7,621 nt of DNA from CAYZAK01 sp964476445 (GTDB lineage: Bacteria > CG03 > SLGR01 > JAGXOG01). The notes under the pieces are model-generated. The model searched no databases and was not told where the DNA came from. It worked only from the letters and a program-made list of their open reading frames with translations. Made by a program: the position numbers and the translations under genes. Position 1 is the stretch's first letter. The number at the start of each line of letters is the position of its first letter. Where the stretch lies: assembly GCA_964476445.1 (NCBI GenBank), contig CAYZAK010000058.1, positions 1 to 7,621 on the forward strand. The letters run 5' to 3'. Shown here one piece after another: positions 7,485 through 7,621 of this stretch.

Positions 7485-7504
7485 AAATTTTAGGACTAAA
7501 ATTT
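7485..7504 (-). terminator. leader hairpin followed by U-run
   Basis: A perfect 8-bp inverted repeat (AAATTTTA and TAAAATTT around a four-base loop) lies between the promoter and the HEAT gene. On the - strand it is followed by more T (a run of eight T including the stem end), as in an intrinsic terminator; the + strand has no such run. Because it is downstream of the promoter it would act in the leader, as an attenuator or mRNA 5' stem. Its stem lacks GC pairs, so strength is doubtful. Confidence 0.35.
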
Positions 7505-7537
7505 CACATCCGGCATTTTTTCATAGAACTTATTTAA

Positions 7538-7566
7538 ATTATAGTATACAAAAATATTTATTTCAA
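7538..7566 (-). promoter_or_regulatory. sigma-A-type promoter of the envelope operon
   Basis: Read on the - strand: TTGAAA (7566-7561), 17-base spacer, TATAAT (7543-7538). The -10 is perfect, the -35 differs at one base and the spacing is ideal. Transcription should start near 7531, giving a leader of about 80 bases before the HEAT gene ATG. Confidence 0.72.
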
Positions 7567-7577
7567 ATAACTTGGAT

Positions 7578-7621
7578 TCAAGGTTCTAACGCAACACCCG
7601 CCAATTTTTCAAAGGCTTCAT
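7578..7621 (-). CDS. possible C-terminal end of an upstream gene (partial)
   Basis: On the - strand the window edge reads EAFEKLAGVALEP followed by TGA. The short stretch is protein-like and its stop falls just before the operon promoter, which suits a gene ending there. It is cut by the window edge, too short to identify, and another frame is also open for 11 codons, so the call is tentative. Confidence 0.35.
   Translation of the reverse strand, partial: EAFEKLAGVALEP

Overview
The window reads as chromosomal DNA of a low-GC bacterium that nevertheless has an outer membrane. The evidence is AT-rich spacers, A/T-biased codons and GGAG-type ribosome binding sites, combined with a predicted outer-membrane beta-barrel, a lipoprotein and a large exported repeat protein. 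That mix suits diderm Firmicutes such as Halanaerobiales. This placement is an inference; there is no rRNA or other marker to confirm it.

Left part, + strand (1-1852): a broken gene for a probable exported or outer-membrane protein (127-818) runs through all three forward frames and can be rebuilt by removing two single bases. A complete beta-class carbonic anhydrase (843-1487) follows. A 365-bp AT-rich spacer (1488-1852) holds two weak promoter candidates and a small hairpin, but no gene that I can see.

Middle, + strand (1853-3760): a 635-residue DUF4914-type protein. It carries a P-loop and an upstream block that both resemble ATP-dependent phosphoenolpyruvate carboxykinase (PEPCK), but its true reaction is unknown. 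It sits downstream of the carbonic anhydrase, which invites a cautious CO2/bicarbonate link.

Right part, - strand (7566 down to 3769): a compact three-gene envelope operon behind a near-consensus promoter (7538-7566). In transcription order it encodes an exported HEAT-repeat protein (617 aa), a TPR-containing lipoprotein (228 aa with the start preferred here) and a TraF/FadL-like outer-membrane beta-barrel (374 aa). The genes are spaced by 22 bp and then overlap by 4 bp (ATGA), so they are probably co-translated. Two protein-interaction repeat proteins plus one barrel suggest an envelope complex of unknown function. The barrel gene converges on the DUF4914 gene with 8 bp between stop codons, inside an AT-only inverted repeat. 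The last 44 bases may be the 3' end of another - strand gene.

The best candidates for something undescribed are the HEAT/TPR-lipoprotein/barrel operon and the PEPCK-like DUF4914 protein. All functional statements rest on motifs read by eye; no search was run.
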